The notes: generated from the letters alone by a model not told the origin. Shown: positions 1 through 12,847, numbered from the stretch's first letter. The stretch is DNA of 34,837 bases from Streptomyces sp. NRRL F-5122 (GCF_001507435.1 NZ_LMWH01000267.1:1-34837); one strand, 5' to 3'. Numbers and translations: made by a program.

Positions 1-1
1 C

Positions 2-292
2 GAGGTCTTCCGCTCCTGGCAGGAGGGCACCGTCATCCGCTCGTGGCTGCTCGACCTCGCGGTGAACGCGCTCGACGAGGACGAGCACCTCGACAAGCTG
101 CGCGGCTGGGCCGCCGACTCCGGCGAGGGCCGGTGGACCGTGGAAGCGGCCATCGACAACGCCGTGCCGCTACCGGCGATCACGGCGTCGCTGTTCGCCC
201 GCTTCGGCTCGCGGCAGGACGACTCGCCGCAGATGAAGATGATCGCCGCGCTGCGCAACCAGTTCGGCGGCCACGCCGTAGAGAAGAAGTAA
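2..292 (+). CDS. gnd: 6-phosphogluconate dehydrogenase (decarboxylating), C-terminal end, partial
   Basis: Only the last 96 codons are inside the window; the frame is open from base 2 to the TAA at 290-292. The translated end carries [15 protein letters not shown] and, near the terminus, [17 protein letters not shown] and [14 protein letters not shown]. These are typical of the all-helical C-terminal dimerisation domain of the YqeC-type 6-phosphogluconate dehydrogenases found next to dnaN and recF in Streptomyces. The enzyme oxidatively decarboxylates 6-phosphogluconate to ribulose 5-phosphate with production of NAD(P)H in the cytosolic pentose phosphate pathway. recF begins 53 bp downstream. 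The identity rests on the C-terminal sequence and on the neighbours; the cofactor-binding half cannot be seen here. Confidence 0.9.
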   Translation, partial: EVFRSWQEGTVIRSWLLDLAVNALDEDEHLDKLRGWAADSGEGRWTVEAAIDNAVPLPAITASLFARFGSRQDDSPQMKMIAALRNQFGGHAVEKK

Positions 293-345
293 TCCACAGG
301 GCCGCCCGGCGGTCCACAACCCTTGGGGGAGGTCGGCGAACGACC

Positions 346-1467
346 ATGCACGTCGCGCACCTGTCGCTGGCCGACTTCCGCTCGTACGCCCGGGTCGAAG
401 TCCCGCTCGACCCGGGCGTCACCGCCTTCGTCGGCCCGAACGGGCAGGGCAAGACGAACCTGGTCGAAGCGGTCGGCTATCTGGCCACGCTCGGTAGCCA
501 CCGCGTCTCCTCCGATGCGCCGCTCGTCCGCATGGGCGCCGAGCGGGCGATCATCCGGGCGCAGGTCAGACAGGGCGACCGGCAGCAACTGGTCGAGCTC
601 GAGCTGAACCCCGGCAAGGCCAACCGCGCCCGCATCAACAGGTCCTCGCAGGTCAGGCCGCGTGACGTGCTGGGCATAGTGCGCAGCGTGCTGTTCGCGC
701 CCGAGGACCTGGCGCTGGTCAAGGGCGATCCCGGCGAGCGCCGCCGTTTCCTCGACGAGCTGATCACCGCCCGCTCCCCGCGCATGGCGGGCGTCCGCTC
801 CGACTACGAACGGGTCCTCAAGCAGCGCAACACCCTGTTGAAGACGGCCGCGCTGGCGCGCCGCCACGGTGGTCGGGGCGCGGATCTGTCCACACTCGAC
901 GTCTGGGACCAGCACCTGGCGCGCGCCGGGGCCGAGTTGCTCGCCCAGCGCCTGGACCTGATCGCCTCGATCCAGCCGCTCGCGGACAAGGCCTATGAGC
1001 AGCTGGCACCCGGTGGCGGCCCGGTCACCCTGGAGTACAGGCCGTCCGCGCCGGGCGACGCCCACACCCGCGAGGCGCTCTACGAGCAGCTGACCGGCGC
1101 GCTCACCGAGTCCCGCAAGCAGGAGATCGAACGCGGTGTCACCCTGGTGGGTCCGCACCGGGACGATCTGCTGCTCAAGCTCGGTCAGCTGCCCGCCAAG
1201 GGATACGCGTCCCACGGCGAGTCCTGGTCCTACGCGCTGGCGCTGCGCCTGGCGTCCTACGACCTGCTGCGCGTGGAGGGCAACGAGCCGGTGCTCGTCC
1301 TCGACGACGTCTTCGCCGAGCTGGACACCCGCCGGCGCGAACGACTGGCCGAGCTGGTCGCACCCGGCGAGCAGGTCCTGGTGACCGCGGCGGTCGACGA
1401 CGACGTACCGCACGTACTGACGGGGACGCGGTTCACCGTGTCCGACGGCACCGTGGAGCGCGCATGA
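346..1467 (+). CDS. recF: DNA replication and repair protein RecF
   Basis: 373-residue ABC-type ATPase of the SMC/Rad50-like group. It acts in the cytosol with RecO and RecR to load RecA on gapped DNA. Visible motifs: Walker A GPNGQGKT at residues 30-37, a signature-like SHGES near 289-293, and Walker [13 protein letters not shown] around 316-327. The length is normal for the family. An upstream in-frame ORF could start as far back as 43, but it would overlap gnd. I chose the ATG at 346 because RecF homologues begin with the M-x-hydrophobic-LxxLxDFRSY pattern seen here, and because a GGGGAGG stretch lies upstream (326-332). The stop overlaps the next gene as ATGA, so the two are probably translationally coupled. 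Confidence 0.96.
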   Translation: MHVAHLSLADFRSYARVEVPLDPGVTAFVGPNGQGKTNLVEAVGYLATLGSHRVSSDAPLVRMGAERAIIRAQVRQGDRQQLVELELNPGKANRARINRSSQVRPRDVLGIVRSVLFAPEDLALVKGDPGERRRFLDELITARSPRMAGVRSDYERVLKQRNTLLKTAALARRHGGRGADLSTLDVWDQHLARAGAELLAQRLDLIASIQPLADKAYEQLAPGGGPVTLEYRPSAPGDAHTREALYEQLTGALTESRKQEIERGVTLVGPHRDDLLLKLGQLPAKGYASHGESWSYALALRLASYDLLRVEGNEPVLVLDDVFAELDTRRRERLAELVAPGEQVLVTAAVDDDVPHVLTGTRFTVSDGTVERA

Positions 1468-1997
1468 GCACCGACGAACCCGCACCGAAGAAGACCTCCG
1501 AACTCTCCGGCGTGGACCTCGCGCGCGTGGCGCTGCGGGCCGCGAAGGAACAGGCACGCGCGCGTGGGGACGCCGCTCAGCAGAAGAAGCAGGCGCGCCG
1601 CGGCGGGCTGCGCTCCGGCGCCCGCGCCGACGGCCGCGACCCGATGGCGCTCGGTGCGGCGATCAACCGGCTGATCACCGAGCGCGGCTGGGAGACCCCG
1701 GCCGCGGTGGGCGGGGTGATGGGCCGCTGGCCGCAGATCGTCGGCGCGGACCTCGCCAGGCACTGCGTACCGCAGAGGTACGACGAGGACGAGCACGTGC
1801 TCACCGTGAGCTGCGACTCCACGGTCTGGGCGACGCAGCTGCGGCTGCTGGCCCCGCAGCTCGTTGCGCGCCTGAACGAGGACCTGGGGCACGGCACGGT
1901 CCGGTTGATCAAGGTGCACGGACCCGGTGCTCCGGCCCAGCGTTTCGGCCCGCTGCGCGCTCCCGGCAGCAAGGGCCCCGGTGACACGTACGGGTGA
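1464..1997 (+). CDS. dciA: DUF721 / DciA-like protein, probable replicative helicase loader or operator
   Basis: 177-residue basic protein. The first 60 residues are charged and rich in Lys/Arg/Ala and look disordered. The rest is the compact DUF721 domain with [20 protein letters not shown] followed by a [19 protein letters not shown] segment. DUF721 proteins in the recF-gyrB interval of actinobacteria correspond to DciA, which interacts with the replicative helicase DnaB in mycobacteria; that role here is inferred from family and position. The start overlaps the recF stop by 4 nt (ATGA). The usual length in this group is about 170-190 residues, so it appears complete. About 390 bp without a gene separate it from gyrB. 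Confidence 0.85.
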   Translation: MSTDEPAPKKTSELSGVDLARVALRAAKEQARARGDAAQQKKQARRGGLRSGARADGRDPMALGAAINRLITERGWETPAAVGGVMGRWPQIVGADLARHCVPQRYDEDEHVLTVSCDSTVWATQLRLLAPQLVARLNEDLGHGTVRLIKVHGPGAPAQRFGPLRAPGSKGPGDTYG

Positions 1998-4445
<2,448 letters not shown>

Positions 4446-4487
4446 GTCGGTCTCAGCTGACCGCATCAGGAAGGAACTTCACCAGCA

Positions 4488-7079
<2,592 letters not shown>

Positions 7080-7097
7080 CACGAGGAGTGAGTCAGC

Positions 7098-7847
7098 GTG
7101 AGCGGAGCCACGGGTTCCGGACCGACCGGTACGGAAACGGACGGCGGAGGCCGTGGCTCCGCCACGAACTCGACGCACTCCCATGATTCTCATGGATCCC
7201 AGGGGGGAACTGTGACGGACACCCGAGGCCCGCAGACCCAGCAGCACCAGGCTGGAGCGGGCCCGGCCGCTCCCGGTGCCGCGCAGCCCGTGCCGGGGGT
7301 GCAGCCTGCCGCGGCACCCGTGGGCCCGGCGCCCACCGCGCCGCCCGCCTCCCCTCTCCCGGGGGAGCGGCAGGCCCAGCAGCCCGCGGGGCCCTACCAC
7401 CCGCCCCAGGCGTACCAGGCGCAGCCGCCGGCCGGCGCCGTACGCCGTCCCCGGACCGGGGCGCGCACCGTTCCGCGCACCCGCAAGGCGCGCCTCAGGG
7501 TGGCGAAGGCCGACCCGTGGTCGGTGATGAAGGTCAGCTTCCTGCTGTCCATCGCGCTCGGTGTCTGCACGATCGTGGCGTCCGCGGTGCTGTGGATGGT
7601 CATGGACGCCATGGGCGTCTTCTCGACGGTCGGCGGCACGCTGTCGGAGGCCACCGGCTCCAACGATTCGAACGGCTTCGACCTCCAGGCGTTCCTGTCC
7701 CTGCCGCACGTGCTGACCTTCACCGCGATCATCGCGGTCATCGACGTCGTGCTGGCGACCGCGCTCGCGACACTGGGCGCGTTCATCTACAACATCTCCG
7801 CGGGCTTCGTCGGCGGCGTCGAGCTGACGCTGGCGGAGGACGAGTAA
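7098..7847 (+). CDS. DUF3566 membrane protein downstream of gyrA
   Basis: 249-residue membrane protein. The first ~130 residues are a cytoplasmic-looking Pro/Ala/Gln-rich region with no predicted fold. A basic stretch (RTVPRTRKARLRVAKAD) follows, then the conserved DUF3566 domain with two membrane helices at about 146-170 and 202-231. The domain ends with a short FVGGVELTLAEDE motif. GTG start at 7098 with AGGAG at 7084-7088. It lies 18 bp after gyrA and before the operon terminator, so it is almost certainly cotranscribed. DUF3566 proteins occupy this place throughout actinobacteria (Rv0007 in Mycobacterium tuberculosis). Their molecular role is not known to me, and nothing here points to an enzymatic activity. 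Confidence 0.9.
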   Translation: MSGATGSGPTGTETDGGGRGSATNSTHSHDSHGSQGGTVTDTRGPQTQQHQAGAGPAAPGAAQPVPGVQPAAAPVGPAPTAPPASPLPGERQAQQPAGPYHPPQAYQAQPPAGAVRRPRTGARTVPRTRKARLRVAKADPWSVMKVSFLLSIALGVCTIVASAVLWMVMDAMGVFSTVGGTLSEATGSNDSNGFDLQAFLSLPHVLTFTAIIAVIDVVLATALATLGAFIYNISAGFVGGVELTLAEDE

Positions 7848-7891
7848 CCGCGCCTGCGGGTGTCTTCGGCACCGGCAGACCGATGTTGTAC

Positions 7892-7921
7892 GAGAGCGCG
7901 TCCCCGACGGGATGCGCTCTC
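7892..7921 (+). terminator. Hairpin terminator of the gyrBA operon
   Basis: A 13-bp stem (7892-7904 with 7909-7921, one G-T pair) closes a 4-nt loop 44 bp after the DUF3566 stop. There is no T-run, as is usual for Streptomyces terminators. Confidence 0.7.
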
Positions 7922-7954
7922 TTCGCAAGGGTCCCGGGCCTTCGGGTATCGATT

Positions 7955-7983
7955 TTGGGACTTCCCACCTCGTGCGCTAATCT
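7955..7983 (+). promoter_or_regulatory. Probable promoter of tRNA-Ile
   Basis: TTGGGA (7955-7960) and TAATCT (7978-7983) are separated by 17 bp, 40 bp before the mature 5' end of the tRNA. This is a good match to the vegetative sigma consensus used for stable RNA genes in Streptomyces. Confidence 0.6.
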
Positions 7984-8023
7984 TCAGGGGTCAGCGCGCG
8001 GGACACACACCGCAAAGCGCGGC

Positions 8024-8097
8024 GGGGCTATAGCTCAGTTGGTTAGAGCGCATCCCTGATAAGGATGAGGCCACAGGTTCAAATCCTGTTAGCCCCA
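8024..8097 (+). tRNA. tRNA-Ile (anticodon GAT)
   Basis: 74-nt tRNA with acceptor arms GGGGCTA (8024-8030) and TAGCCCC (8090-8096). The D arm AGCTCAGTTGGTTAGAGC, the anticodon stem CATCC/GGATG with loop CTGATAA (anticodon GAT at 8058-8060), and the T loop GGTTCAAATCC are all intact. The discriminator base is A8097. The 3' CCA is not encoded. Its 3' end is next to an integrase remnant, so this gene has probably served as an attachment site. Confidence 0.97.
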
Positions 8098-8103
8098 CAT
8101 ACG

Positions 8104-8140
8104 AAAAGACCCCCCAGTCCATACGGGCTGGGGGTCTTTT
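8104..8140 (+). terminator. Rho-independent terminator after tRNA-Ile
   Basis: Strong hairpin: AAAAGACCCCCCAG (8104-8117) pairs with CTGGGGGTCTTTT (8128-8140), ending in four T residues. It lies 7 nt past the tRNA. A diverged second copy is found at 9490-9527. Confidence 0.9.
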
Positions 8141-8170
8141 GACATCACCGGTTGAAACGCGCGGCAACGG

Positions 8171-8480
8171 TCAGCCGATGAGCGGATCTTCTAGAAGCTC
8201 GGCCGGTAGCGCGACGGCTTCTCGTTCATCCTCGCCGACCACGTGCATGTACACGTCCACAGTCATGCTGATCCGGCTGTGTCGGATGATCGCCTGAGCC
8301 ACCTTGGAATGCACCTTCAACAAGGCGAACAGAGTCCCGCAGGTGTGCCGGGCGAGCCGGACCGTGATGCGCCGCACGCCGGCACGCCTCACGAGCCGAT
8401 CAAAGGTCCGCGAAAAGCCGACCGGGCCAATCATGCCGCCATGGGCCGACGAAAAGATCAGATCTTGATCGGGCCCTTGC
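8171..8480 (-). pseudogene. int: Degraded C-terminal fragment of a tyrosine-recombinase integrase
   Basis: On the minus strand, ending with TGA at 8171-8173, the translation shows the catalytic end of a phage/ICE-type tyrosine integrase: FSRTFDRLVRRAG, then ARHTCGTLFALLKVHSK, IRHSRISMTVDVYMHV and a short acidic tail. The second-box Arg, the later His and the nucleophile Tyr of DxYxHV are present. The histidine of the usual HxLRHT box is replaced by Arg (RLARHT). The N-terminal and SAM-like domains are absent; beyond about 8480 the open frame has no integrase character and no plausible start. It sits 70 bp from the 3' end of tRNA-Ile, the normal place for such a gene at its attachment site. 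I read it as the scar of an excised or decayed integrated element. Confidence 0.8.
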
Positions 8481-8693
8481 GACCAGTGATCACCGGTGGG
8501 AGCCGGGGTGAGTGGTGGGCTGAGGAAGGGTGTTACCGACCGTGCCTTACCACCTGGTTCAACCGGACTGCCGCAGCGTCCGGTTCGCTGCTTGTGAGGG
8601 AGGCCGCACGAAGCGCGGACCGCCGAGAGCCTAAAGTCCGTGTGGTCATGGGGACTTGGGGCGCGGGGTGAGATCCGCGGGAAGGGGGGCCCG

Positions 8694-8948
8694 ATGTCGC
8701 ACGACGATGGGGAGAGCCTGGCGCCGGGGTCCGGCGCGCTCACGTACGCGATGCTGACGGCCGAGGCGGGACGCCAGGCCGCGCTGCCCAGGCCGAAGGC
8801 ACGCGGCCGTCGGGAGGCGGACGTCCGGAGGGTGCCGTGGTGGCGGGTGCGGACGTTGCGGGGGATCTCAGGTCTGTCCACTCTGGTCCCGGCGTTGATC
8901 TGTGCGGTTCTCGTCCTGGTGATCTACACGCTGGTCGGGGATTCCTAG
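8694..8948 (+). CDS. Small single-pass membrane protein, unrecognised
   Basis: 84-residue protein. The ORF opens farther upstream, but the ATG at 8694 is preceded by GAAGGGGGG (8681-8689) and is preferred. The first 55 residues are hydrophilic, with a basic stretch (PRPKARGRREADVRR), followed by one membrane helix (LVPALICAVLVLVIYTLV) at the C-terminus, i.e. a tail-anchored layout. I recognise no family. It lies between the integrase remnant and the repeated terminator, so it may be cargo of the former element. The next ORF is in the same frame, separated only by the TAG stop. Confidence 0.6.
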   Translation: MSHDDGESLAPGSGALTYAMLTAEAGRQAALPRPKARGRREADVRRVPWWRVRTLRGISGLSTLVPALICAVLVLVIYTLVGDS

Positions 8949-8963
8949 CTGGCGCCGCAGGCC

Positions 8964-9446
8964 TTGTTCGTACTCGTGGTCGCAGTCGGCTTGGCGCTCT
9001 ACGGGGGCTACCGCCTTCGCAGAGGTGGAGGCGCCACGGCCAGAGCCCTGGCCCGCGCGGCCGGCGCGCCCGGCCCCGTGTCCAAGCGGTATGCCCTGCT
9101 GTACGACCCGCCCTGGGGCGGGACCGCCCTGCTGGTGCTGTTCCCGGCCGGCGGGGGCGACCACGTCCGGCCCGAGGCGGTACTGGAGCGCTGGCCTCTG
9201 CCACTGCCTCAGCCCCGGTTCCCGGGGCAAGGCGGGCTGCCGGCCGACCTGCCCGTGGAGCCCGCCGGCAACCTCGAAGTCCGTGGCCGTACGGACGAGT
9301 CTCCGATGGGCGTCCCGTGGATCGACGGGCGCGCGTACTGGCCGAAGCATTCCTACGGCCCCGACGACCTGAAGGGGGAGGAGGGCCGAGCCCTGATGGC
9401 CCGGCTGCTGGTCGACGCGGGGGACGGGGAAGCGATCGAGTCGTGA
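8964..9446 (+). CDS. Hypothetical protein with N-terminal membrane helix
   Basis: About 160 residues, not assigned to a family. It begins with a hydrophobic helix (LFVLVVAVGLALYGGY). A basic segment follows, then a soluble domain with recognisable features such as KRYALLYDPPWGG, VPWIDGRAYWPKHSYGPDD and a helical end EEGRALMARLLVDAG. The start is uncertain. TTG at 8964 and GTG at 8976 are in frame but have no ribosome site at normal distance; CTG at 8949, directly after the stop of the preceding gene, is 7 nt from GGGGA (8937-8941) and may be the real start. The two genes are in the same frame and are likely cotranscribed. The layout suggests a membrane-anchored domain, but no function can be given. 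Confidence 0.6.
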   Translation: MFVLVVAVGLALYGGYRLRRGGGATARALARAAGAPGPVSKRYALLYDPPWGGTALLVLFPAGGGDHVRPEAVLERWPLPLPQPRFPGQGGLPADLPVEPAGNLEVRGRTDESPMGVPWIDGRAYWPKHSYGPDDLKGEEGRALMARLLVDAGDGEAIES

Positions 9447-9489
9447 ACTCCTCGCCCGGGTGCGAATGTGTGGGTGGGTGTCACTGATG

Positions 9490-9527
9490 CGAAACGACCC
9501 TCAGTCGATCACGGCTGGGGGTCTTTG
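9490..9527 (+). repeat. Diverged second copy of the tRNA-Ile terminator, possible att remnant
   Basis: This segment aligns with 8102-8140: both read CGAAA-x-GACCC, then CAGTC, a short variable loop and an identical GGCTGGGGGTCTTT (8126-8139 and 9513-9526). The copy can still fold (GACCCTCAG with CTGGGGGTC). Similarity seems to extend to the few bases matching the end of the tRNA (CAC before the hairpin). A copy of the tRNA-proximal sequence 1.4 kb away, with an integrase fragment in between, is what an integrated element leaves behind. It may also terminate the 8964-9446 gene. Confidence 0.55.
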
Positions 9528-9725
9528 GCATTCATGGCTGACATCGACGCACGGTGTCGGCTCAGCCGGCGCGCAGAGGGCATCGCGCGTCAGCCGCGAG
9601 GCGCGGGTCTTCCTCCGGGCCGAGGAAATCGCCCTCCGCCGGTAGTTCGGAGGGCCGACCGGCCAGCCGCCGCGGGCCTTCCCTCCGAGCGCTTCAATCG
9701 CCTGTTCTCGCAGCTCGGCTACGCC

Positions 9726-9740
9726 TAGGCTCGGCGCATG
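9726..9740 (+). promoter_or_regulatory. -10 element positioned for a leaderless VOC-protein mRNA
   Basis: TAGGCT (9726-9731) ends 6 nt before the ATG at 9738, and no Shine-Dalgarno sequence precedes that ATG. This spacing puts the transcription start at or next to the A of ATG. No clear -35 is visible. Confidence 0.45.
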
Positions 9741-10091
9741 ACCTTGGAATGGGAACAGGTAATCGTTCACTCGGTGGATCCGGTCGCCTTGGGGCAGTGG
9801 TGGGCCAAGGCTCTCGGCTGGGTCGTCGTCCACTCCTCCGACGAGGAGTTCGAGATCCGCCCGGAGCCGGATCGTCTGCCAGGGTTGGACTTCGTCAGGA
9901 TCGAGGAGAGCAAGAAGGTCAAGAGCCGGCTGCATCTCGACTTCAGGCCCGACGACCAGGACGCCGAGGTGGCTCGCCTCGAGGCTCATGGCGCGAAACG
10001 TGTCGACATCGGCCAGGGTGAGCAGTCGTGGGTCGTCATGGCGGACCCCGAGGGCAACGAGTTCTGTGTCCTTGGCCAACGGCGTCCGTGA
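9738..10091 (+). CDS. VOC (glyoxalase/bleomycin resistance) superfamily protein
   Basis: 117-residue single-module protein of the vicinal oxygen chelate fold. The pattern is typical of the Glyoxalase_6 type: an N-terminal strand WEQVIVHSVDP, a helix LGQWWAKALGW, a middle RLHLDFRPDDQDAEVARL and the closing MADPEGNEFCVLG. Such proteins bind a metal or small molecule and include lyases, dioxygenases and antibiotic-binding proteins; a specific substrate cannot be inferred. The length is complete for the family. The start is the only ATG fitting the fold. It has no ribosome site and is likely leaderless. The gene stands alone, between the putative integration scar and a hairpin at 10215-10241. Confidence 0.85.
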   Translation: MTLEWEQVIVHSVDPVALGQWWAKALGWVVVHSSDEEFEIRPEPDRLPGLDFVRIEESKKVKSRLHLDFRPDDQDAEVARLEAHGAKRVDIGQGEQSWVVMADPEGNEFCVLGQRRP

Positions 10092-10214
10092 CAACCCCCT
10101 GAGAGCGCGCGTGTCCAGCCTGAGGGACGTGCGGTTCGGAGGCTGCGGCAAAGGCGCCACGAGCTGACGGCCGCGGTCGGCGGCGACGGCTGACTTCGGT
10201 TCGGGGACATCAGC

Positions 10215-10241
10215 AGCCCGGCACCTGGGAGCAGGTGCCGG
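10215..10241 (+). terminator. Hairpin terminator after the VOC gene
   Basis: GCCCGGCACCTG pairs perfectly with CAGGTGCCGGGC around a 4-nt loop, about 125 bp after the VOC stop. There is no T-run. It could also serve the minus-strand gene that ends at 10334. Confidence 0.65.
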
Positions 10242-10333
10242 GCCGCTTGCTGTGGCGGTGTACGCAAGATCGCCTGTGATGGATCAGGGGCGCCCGTGGG
10301 GGCGGTGAAGGGACCGGAGAGGAAGGGTCTCGA

Positions 10334-10753
10334 TCAGCACTGGAGCCGAGCCGTCGGTTCGTGCGAGGCGGTTGCCGGTGCGCAGCGGGGCTGGAGGGAG
10401 GAGCGTGCGACCGGGATGGCCGGGACGATGTCCGCGGGTGTTCGCCGTCGGCAGCTCGGGGAGGAACCGTGGGCCTCGGCCCTGATGCGTTGTTTCATCG
10501 TGGGGGGCAGGGACCGACTGTGGGGCAGTTCGGACCGGGTCTGTCTCGGTAGCGTCACCGTCGGGGTCGGATGGACCGGGTCCACCCGGCGGGCCGGAAG
10601 GATCCGGCGGGCCTGGCGGTCGCAGTTGCGCTCCGGCTGGGGCTGAGGTACCGCGGCGGTGGCGGTCCTCTTGATGAGTCCGAGCGCGGTGCACAGTGCC
10701 AGGAGAGCCGTGACGACGGTGTTCCAGAGCTGAATGAGCTTGTTCCCGGTCAT
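10334..10753 (-). CDS. Small secreted or membrane protein, DUF6344-like
   Basis: 139-residue protein on the minus strand. A GTGAGGGGAC ribosome site directly precedes the ATG at 10753. Codons show strong G/C at the third position in this frame, which supports real coding. The N-terminus (MTGNKLIQLWNTVV, then TALLALCTALGLI) is a signal-peptide or single membrane helix, followed by a TATAAVP stretch that looks like a signal cleavage site. The mature part is Pro/Arg-rich and holds a conserved-looking segment PPTMKQRIRAEAHG. It resembles the small Streptomyces proteins grouped as DUF6344, but this assignment is from memory and not checked. The last 40 residues are low-complexity. Function unknown. 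Confidence 0.65.
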   Translation of the reverse strand: MTGNKLIQLWNTVVTALLALCTALGLIKRTATAAVPQPQPERNCDRQARRILPARRVDPVHPTPTVTLPRQTRSELPHSRSLPPTMKQRIRAEAHGSSPSCRRRTPADIVPAIPVARSSLQPRCAPATASHEPTARLQC

Positions 10754-11091
10754 GTCCCCTCACTTTCGGGTCGGGCGATTTGCGTACTTTCCTCATGATG
10801 TGTATGTGGGCCGCGAAGTGGTGGACCGACGCCCGTGGCGCGTCGCTCTTCGGATGAACACCACTCGGATGGACGTAATAGGTCCGGAAAGTTGGAGAAT
10901 GGCAGGGGACGACGGTGAACGTCACATTCTGTGATGGACGATCACCCACGGGCGACGGTGGTGAAGGTCGGCCGTACTGCGGTGCGCCGGGCCCGAGTTG
11001 AGGGCGGACTCGGGCACGCCGATCGATGTCGGTCGGTGTGTATAGTCGGGCGCCAGAGGTCCCCTACGTCAAGGAAAGACGAGGTCGCGCG
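10754..11091. other. Divergent intergenic region between the DUF6344-like and DLW-39 genes
   Basis: 338 bp without a credible gene. It must carry the promoters of both flanking genes. The only clear element on the plus strand is a -10 like TATAGT at 11041-11046, without a matching -35. The part around 10770-10880 is locally less GC-rich than its surroundings. Confidence 0.5.
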
Positions 11092-11220
11092 GTGAAGAAG
11101 CTTCTCCTGGTCGCACTGGCCGCCATCGGCGGGCTCCTCGTGTACCGCCAGATCCAGGCGGATCGCGCCGAGCAGGATCTGTGGACGGAGGCGACCGACT
11201 CCGTGCCCACGGGTTCGTGA
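11092..11220 (+). CDS. DLW-39 family micro-protein
   Basis: 42-residue protein. It starts with VKKLLLVALAAIGGLLVYRQ, a single membrane helix with a positive N-terminus, and continues with a short charged tail containing AEQDLWTEATD. The DLW motif and the size are the signature of the actinobacterial DLW-39 family, usually found between gyrA and ppiA. The GTG at 11092 has GAGG at 11081-11084 and AAGGAA at 11071-11076 upstream. An ORF extends back to 11026, but that extension lacks family features. The role is unknown; a small inner-membrane peptide is all that can be seen. A strong terminator follows 27 bp after the stop. Confidence 0.85.
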   Translation: MKKLLLVALAAIGGLLVYRQIQADRAEQDLWTEATDSVPTGS

Positions 11221-11247
11221 GGTCCTACGGACAACAGATTCGGAGCA

Positions 11248-11276
11248 AACCCCGACCGCCGTCGCGGTCGGGGTTT
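11248..11276 (+). terminator. Rho-independent terminator after the DLW-39 gene
   Basis: AACCCCGACCG (11248-11258) pairs with CGGTCGGGGTT (11265-11275) and is followed by further T residues; A residues precede it, so it could work in both directions. Confidence 0.85.
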
Positions 11277-11404
11277 TGTGTTGCCCGGGAGACACGGCCC
11301 GCGGGGAGGGGGTGTTTCGGACGCCCGGACACAATGCCCGGGTGCCCCCGTGGCCCGCGGGGCAGGATGGGCGGTCCGGGTGGTGCGGGGCGAGGGGGCG
11401 TGAG

Positions 11405-12841
11405 ATGGGGCGGCGCACGGGGGCGGGACGGGGAGCGCGCGGACACGGGTGGACACCGGGGCGCGGGACGGTGACCCTGTGTGCCGCCGCGGCGCTTGCG
11501 ACGATCGTGGCGCACCCGGTGCGGGCCGCTCCCGTCACCGAGGGCACGCCGACCCCGTACGCCTTCGCCGAGGACGACACGAGGGTCGAGGGCGCCACCG
11601 TCACCACGGATGCCGTCCGCCTGGACCCCGGGCACACCTACCGCAGTGCCCTGCCGGCCACAGGCAGGCGCTACTACCGCCTGGAGCTGGACTCCTCGGC
11701 CAACGCCTATGTCTCCGCGACGGCCGTCCCCGGGGCGGGCGCACGGGTCTCCTCCGCCGACGGACTCAAAGTGTCCGTTCAGGACGCCGGTGGAACCACC
11801 TGTTCCACCGGGACCGCGCACTTCGGGCCCACCGGGAGCCCGCACCCCATCGCCGCGTGGGCCTCGCGCGAGACGGGCGCCGCTACCTACGGGTGCAAGG
11901 GCGCGGGGGTGTACTACGTCGTCGTGGAGCGGCGCGCTCCGGGGTCGTCCGGGTCCACGTCCGGAGACTGGGACCTCGAACTCGACTGTGCGTCGGAGCC
12001 GGCTCTCGACCGGGACGATGCCACGACCCCGCCCGGATCCTGGGACTCGGCGACGCCCGAGGCCGTCCTCGGCGACGCCACCCGACGGGCGGGCGGGGCG
12101 GGCTTCGCCGGCGCGAGCGCGCTGGGGCAGGGCGTCTGGCAGGACGCCGTCCGCCCCGGGCAGACCCTCTTCTACAAGGTGCCCGTCGACTGGGGACAAC
12201 AGCTCTCCGCCACCGTGGAGATGGGCAGTTCCACCGGTGGCGACGGCTTTGTCGGCACCGCCCTGGCCATGTCGCTGTACAACCCCGTACGCGCCCACGT
12301 CGACGACGCCGACGCCGGGTACAACGGTGCGCAGACCTCGGCGGCGCTCGAGCCGCTGCCGCCCGTCGACCATGCCAACCGCCATGCCCCCGGTGACCGC
12401 ATCAGCGCGATGCGGTTCGCGGGCTGGTACTACCTCGCGGTGCACCTGGGCGCACCGGTGGCGGACAGGTTCGGGGACGGGCCGTTCGGGCTGACGCTGC
12501 GGGTGCGGGTGAGCGGTACGCCGGTGTCCGCTCCGGCGTATGCGGGACGCGCCGCGCCCCGCGACGTCTTCGGCGTCACGGCCGGAGACCGCGAGGAGGC
12601 CGAGGCGGGCGCGACGGGGGACGGGGGCGTCTCCCGAGGCGAGCCGGGGGCCGGCGCGACGGCGCGCGAGAACGGCGGAGCGCGCGGCGACGCGAGCGGC
12701 CGCGGGGGAACGGAACAGGACACCGGCACGATGCTGCTGGTCGCCGCGAGCGGGATCGGCACCGGCAGCGTCCTGGTCCTGGGGCTGGTGTTGTGGACCG
12801 CGATCGCCCGGCGGCGGGCGCGCGACCGCTGGGCCGGGTAA
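11405..12841 (+). CDS. Secreted protein with C-terminal membrane anchor, VWA-protein-like N-terminal domain
   Basis: 478 residues. A twin-Arg-free but basic N-terminus and hydrophobic core (VTLCAAAALATIVAHPVRA) form a signal peptide ending near AAPVTEG. The exported part has two repeats of a beta-rich unit: an 'RSALPATGRRYYRLELDSSA' strand pair, then DGLKVSVQDAGG and cysteine-containing segments, and later GQTLFYKVPVDWGQQL. This arrangement resembles the region in front of von Willebrand factor A domains of Streptomyces cell-surface proteins, but no VWA (MIDAS) domain is present. A Gly/Ala/Glu-rich linker leads to a membrane helix (LLVAASGIGTGSVLVLGLVL) and a short basic tail, a type I topology. 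ATG at 11405 with GAGGGGG at 11392-11398. It converges with the kinase gene, 6 bp away. Confidence 0.75.
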   Translation: MGRRTGAGRGARGHGWTPGRGTVTLCAAAALATIVAHPVRAAPVTEGTPTPYAFAEDDTRVEGATVTTDAVRLDPGHTYRSALPATGRRYYRLELDSSANAYVSATAVPGAGARVSSADGLKVSVQDAGGTTCSTGTAHFGPTGSPHPIAAWASRETGAATYGCKGAGVYYVVVERRAPGSSGSTSGDWDLELDCASEPALDRDDATTPPGSWDSATPEAVLGDATRRAGGAGFAGASALGQGVWQDAVRPGQTLFYKVPVDWGQQLSATVEMGSSTGGDGFVGTALAMSLYNPVRAHVDDADAGYNGAQTSAALEPLPPVDHANRHAPGDRISAMRFAGWYYLAVHLGAPVADRFGDGPFGLTLRVRVSGTPVSAPAYAGRAAPRDVFGVTAGDREEAEAGATGDGGVSRGEPGAGATARENGGARGDASGRGGTEQDTGTMLLVAASGIGTGSVLVLGLVLWTAIARRRARDRWAG

Positions 12842-12847
12842 CCGCGT

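Noticed and set aside
290..318. TAATCCACA (290-298) and GGTCCACA (near 310) as DnaA boxes between gnd and recF; also CTGTCCACA at 886-894 in recF
   Set aside because: Each has one or two mismatches, and they are isolated or inside coding sequence; not enough to claim a cluster.
8480..8881. N-terminal half of the long minus-strand ORF containing the integrase fragment
   Set aside because: No integrase features beyond about 8480; it overlaps the plus-strand small membrane gene, which has a better ribosome site.
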